Source: Rurimicrobium sp040387755 (GTDB taxonomy: Bacteria > Bacteroidota > Bacteroidia > Chitinophagales > Chitinophagaceae). Taken from it: DNA of 64,000 nt. Location: the NCBI GenBank assembly GCA_040387755.1, contig JAZKDB010000002.1, positions 1,550,001 through 1,614,000 on the forward strand. The letters are read 5' to 3'. A program made the position numbers and the translations under genes. The notes beneath the pieces were generated by a model. It did no database searches. It had not been told where the DNA came from and was given only the letters and a program-made list of their open reading frames with translations. Position 1 is the stretch's first letter. Every line of letters begins with the position of its first letter. This document shows, in pieces, positions 62,688 to 64,000 of this stretch.

Positions 62688-62755
62688 AAAGGGGAATTAA
62701 AGTTACCAAATCAAACCTACAATTTTTCCGGACAAATCCCATTACCACAATCCTT

Positions 62756-62763
62756 TATCTTTG
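62756..62763 (+). promoter_or_regulatory. -7 box of folA
   Basis: TATCTTTG fits TAnnTTTG and ends 21 bp before the ATG at 62785. Confidence 0.5.
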
Positions 62764-62784
62764 TACTATATTCTGAAAACAGTA

Positions 62785-63285
62785 ATGATGACAAAAACGA
62801 TAGTGGTTGCCGCTTCTGAAAACAATGTGATAGGTATAAACAATAATCTGCCCTGGCATTTATCGGATGATTTGAAATTTTTTAAAAAGATAACATTGGG
62901 CAAACCTGTTCTAATGGGTCGAAAAACATTCGATTCACTGGGCAAACCTTTACCCAAAAGGCTTAATATCGTTCTCTCTCGCAGCCATCAGGATTTACCT
63001 GAAGGCGTTCTTCAATTCAAAAACTATAGCGACGCCATTCACCATCTTGAAAATATCCAAACAGAAGAAGTGTGTATCATTGGCGGGGGTCTTGTATTTG
63101 CTGATGCGTTGGCAAGTGTGGATCAAATATACCTTACGCGTGTACACACTATATTAGATAATGGAGAAGTCTTTTTCCCGGTTCTGGATACTGGAATATG
63201 GAAAAAAGTGTGGGAAGAATATCACCCGGCAGACGAGCAACACGCTTTTGCTTTCACATTCGAACAATACAAAAAAGCACAATAA
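62785..63285 (+). CDS. folA: Dihydrofolate reductase
   Basis: I use the ATG at 62785 (MMTKTIVVAASENNVIG). A TTG at 62761 is in frame but overlaps the -7 box. The 166-residue enzyme has INNNLPWHLSDDLKFFK, PVLMGRKTFDSLGKPLP, IVLSR and CIIGGGLVFADAL, the complete DHFR pattern. It reduces dihydrofolate with NADPH. The next gene starts 3 bp after its stop. Confidence 0.96.
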   Translation: MMTKTIVVAASENNVIGINNNLPWHLSDDLKFFKKITLGKPVLMGRKTFDSLGKPLPKRLNIVLSRSHQDLPEGVLQFKNYSDAIHHLENIQTEEVCIIGGGLVFADALASVDQIYLTRVHTILDNGEVFFPVLDTGIWKKVWEEYHPADEQHAFAFTFEQYKKAQ

Positions 63286-63288
63286 GCA

Positions 63289-63780
63289 TTGGCATTTTAC
63301 ACATTTTTTCAACGCATCCAATATTGGCTTATAGCCAAAAACCGCCATGGAGTTCATTCTCCATTTGTTTACGACTTTGTTGAAAAAATATTGAATGGGC
63401 GTTTGACGGATAAAAATTTTAGTCAATCTCGTTATTGGAAACAGGTTGGCTTTACTTCAAAACAGTCCATTATTCTAGATAGAATTTGCTCTTATTATAA
63501 CATTCATTCTATTCATTTACCCGGAAATCAGATAGAATTCACTACCAGCAATTCAGGAATACGCCTCTTAATTTATTCTGAACTAAGTCAAATTGAATTA
63601 AACAATCATTGTTCGGACATCGTTATTGTTTTAAATCCACGTTCATCTTTAGCAAAATACTTGAATTGGAGAAGGCTGACAACTGAACCGGGAATTACAT
63701 TATCATTAGACATTTTCGAAATGGGAATTTTCTTTTTTCGCAAAGAATTTCTTGTAAAGCAGCATTTTATTCTTAAATAG
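63289..63780 (+). CDS. Shortened methyltransferase-family protein lacking the SAM-binding core
   Basis: The start is a TTG at 63289 (no ATG fits), 3 bp after the folA stop. The 163-residue protein has the family N-terminus RIQYWLIAKNRHGVHSPFVY and the family C-terminus SLDIFEMGIFFFRKEFLVKQ. The middle, which in relatives of about 240 residues holds the SAM-binding ELGTSLG motif and the DDI acidic motif, is replaced by about 80 residues without either. It is open and undisturbed, so it may be an inactive but retained relative, or an early decay product. Confidence 0.8.
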   Translation: MAFYTFFQRIQYWLIAKNRHGVHSPFVYDFVEKILNGRLTDKNFSQSRYWKQVGFTSKQSIILDRICSYYNIHSIHLPGNQIEFTTSNSGIRLLIYSELSQIELNNHCSDIVIVLNPRSSLAKYLNWRRLTTEPGITLSLDIFEMGIFFFRKEFLVKQHFILK

Positions 63781-63829
63781 TTAACAGGGTCAATTATTTA
63801 AACAAAATGTTCATTTATTTTCCAAGCCT

Positions 63830-63837
63830 TATCTTTG
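63830..63837 (+). promoter_or_regulatory. -7 box before the CNNM-type gene
   Basis: TATCTTTG fits TAnnTTTG, 75 bp before the ATG at 63913. No clear -33 TTG. Confidence 0.4.
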
Positions 63838-63912
63838 TGCTCACAAAAATGTAGTTGATACTATTTCCCTAAAATCAGGAGTAGATATTGACACAAAAAA
63901 ATTTGTTGCAAT

Positions 63913-64000
63913 ATGATTGCAGACCTGATACTCACACTTTTTTTAGTTGTACTAAATGGCTTTTTTGTAGCCGCCGAATTTGCCATAGTAAAAGTTCGTT
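63913..64000 (+). CDS. CNNM/HlyC-type hemolysin family protein (start only, cut by window edge)
   Basis: The 29 visible residues, MIADLILTLFLVVLNGFFVA followed by AEFAIVKVR, are the first TM helix of the DUF21/CNNM domain with the typical LNGFFVAAEFAIVKVR. Relatives are inner-membrane Mg/Co efflux proteins with CBS and CorC domains. The rest lies outside the window. Confidence 0.85.
   Translation, partial: MIADLILTLFLVVLNGFFVAAEFAIVKVR

Overview
The window is a 64 kb piece of a Bacteroidota chromosome, most likely from the Chitinophagales or a neighbouring order. The evidence is a PorP/SprF protein, several proteins with type IX secretion (T9SS) C-terminal sorting domains, a SprB-type repeat adhesin, a Rho with a long disordered N-terminal insert, BshC, DUF5606 and DUF3109 proteins, and promoters of the Bacteroidota type (TTG, then TAnnTTTG about 20 bp further on). 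Base composition is AT-rich throughout. There are no phage genes, intact insertion sequences, CRISPR arrays or rRNA genes. One tRNA gene (anticodon CAT) is present.

Layout. 1-5.8 kb: the end of a mannose-1-phosphate guanylyltransferase, PorP/SprF, a lipoprotein, a secreted intradiol-dioxygenase-like enzyme and a LytS/LytTR two-component pair. 5.9-11.4 kb: a 1596-residue SprB-repeat surface protein and a DUF5606 protein. 11.5-17.8 kb: a signalling block (DUF4142 lipoprotein, CHASE3/PAS kinase, single-domain response regulator, AraC regulator, TPR-PAS protein with an H-box but no ATPase domain). 18.3-20.5 kb: an NlpC/P60 lipoprotein, a divergent pyruvate-kinase-like protein and a 22-bp/66-bp palindromic tandem array. 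20.6-33.4 kb: a large potassium cluster on the minus strand. In transcription order it holds a sigma-54 response regulator, a small unknown protein, three micro membrane proteins ending with KdpF, KdpA, KdpB, KdpC, an outer-membrane barrel protein, a KUP transporter, a KdpD sensor module and a separate histidine kinase. 33.4-35.1 kb: a gene-poor stretch. 35.1-43.9 kb: housekeeping genes (tRNA, HAD phosphatase, GalE, an AAPAK-repeat protein, L27, L21, Rho, L,D-transpeptidase, TrxB, DUF3109). 44-52.6 kb: T9SS cargo, a thiamine TonB receptor under a TPP riboswitch, and a fumarylacetoacetate hydrolase family protein. 53-64 kb: MiaA, a metallophosphoesterase, paired small lipoproteins, BshC, two glycosyltransferases, a PagL-like barrel, DHFR, a shortened methyltransferase-family protein and the start of a CNNM/HlyC protein.

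How the parts fit. The potassium cluster joins a high-affinity pump (KdpFABC), a KUP transporter, a probable porin and a sensor split into two proteins. A GG-N10-GC sigma-54-type promoter lies directly before the operon and directly after the gene for a sigma-54 activator, which suggests that this activator replaces the usual OmpR-type KdpE. As sequenced, that activator carries an in-frame TAA near its N-terminus. The T9SS genes are secretion and adhesion functions typical of the phylum.

The least explained structure is the array at 20086-20503: nineteen 22-bp units organised as a 66-bp higher-order repeat, built on the self-complementary core ACGTAAACGTTTACGT and lying between two convergent genes. 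The in-frame stop in the kdp regulator, the run of micro membrane genes before kdpA, the shortened methyltransferase relative and the hairpin-rich gap at 52.6-53.0 kb also deserve attention.
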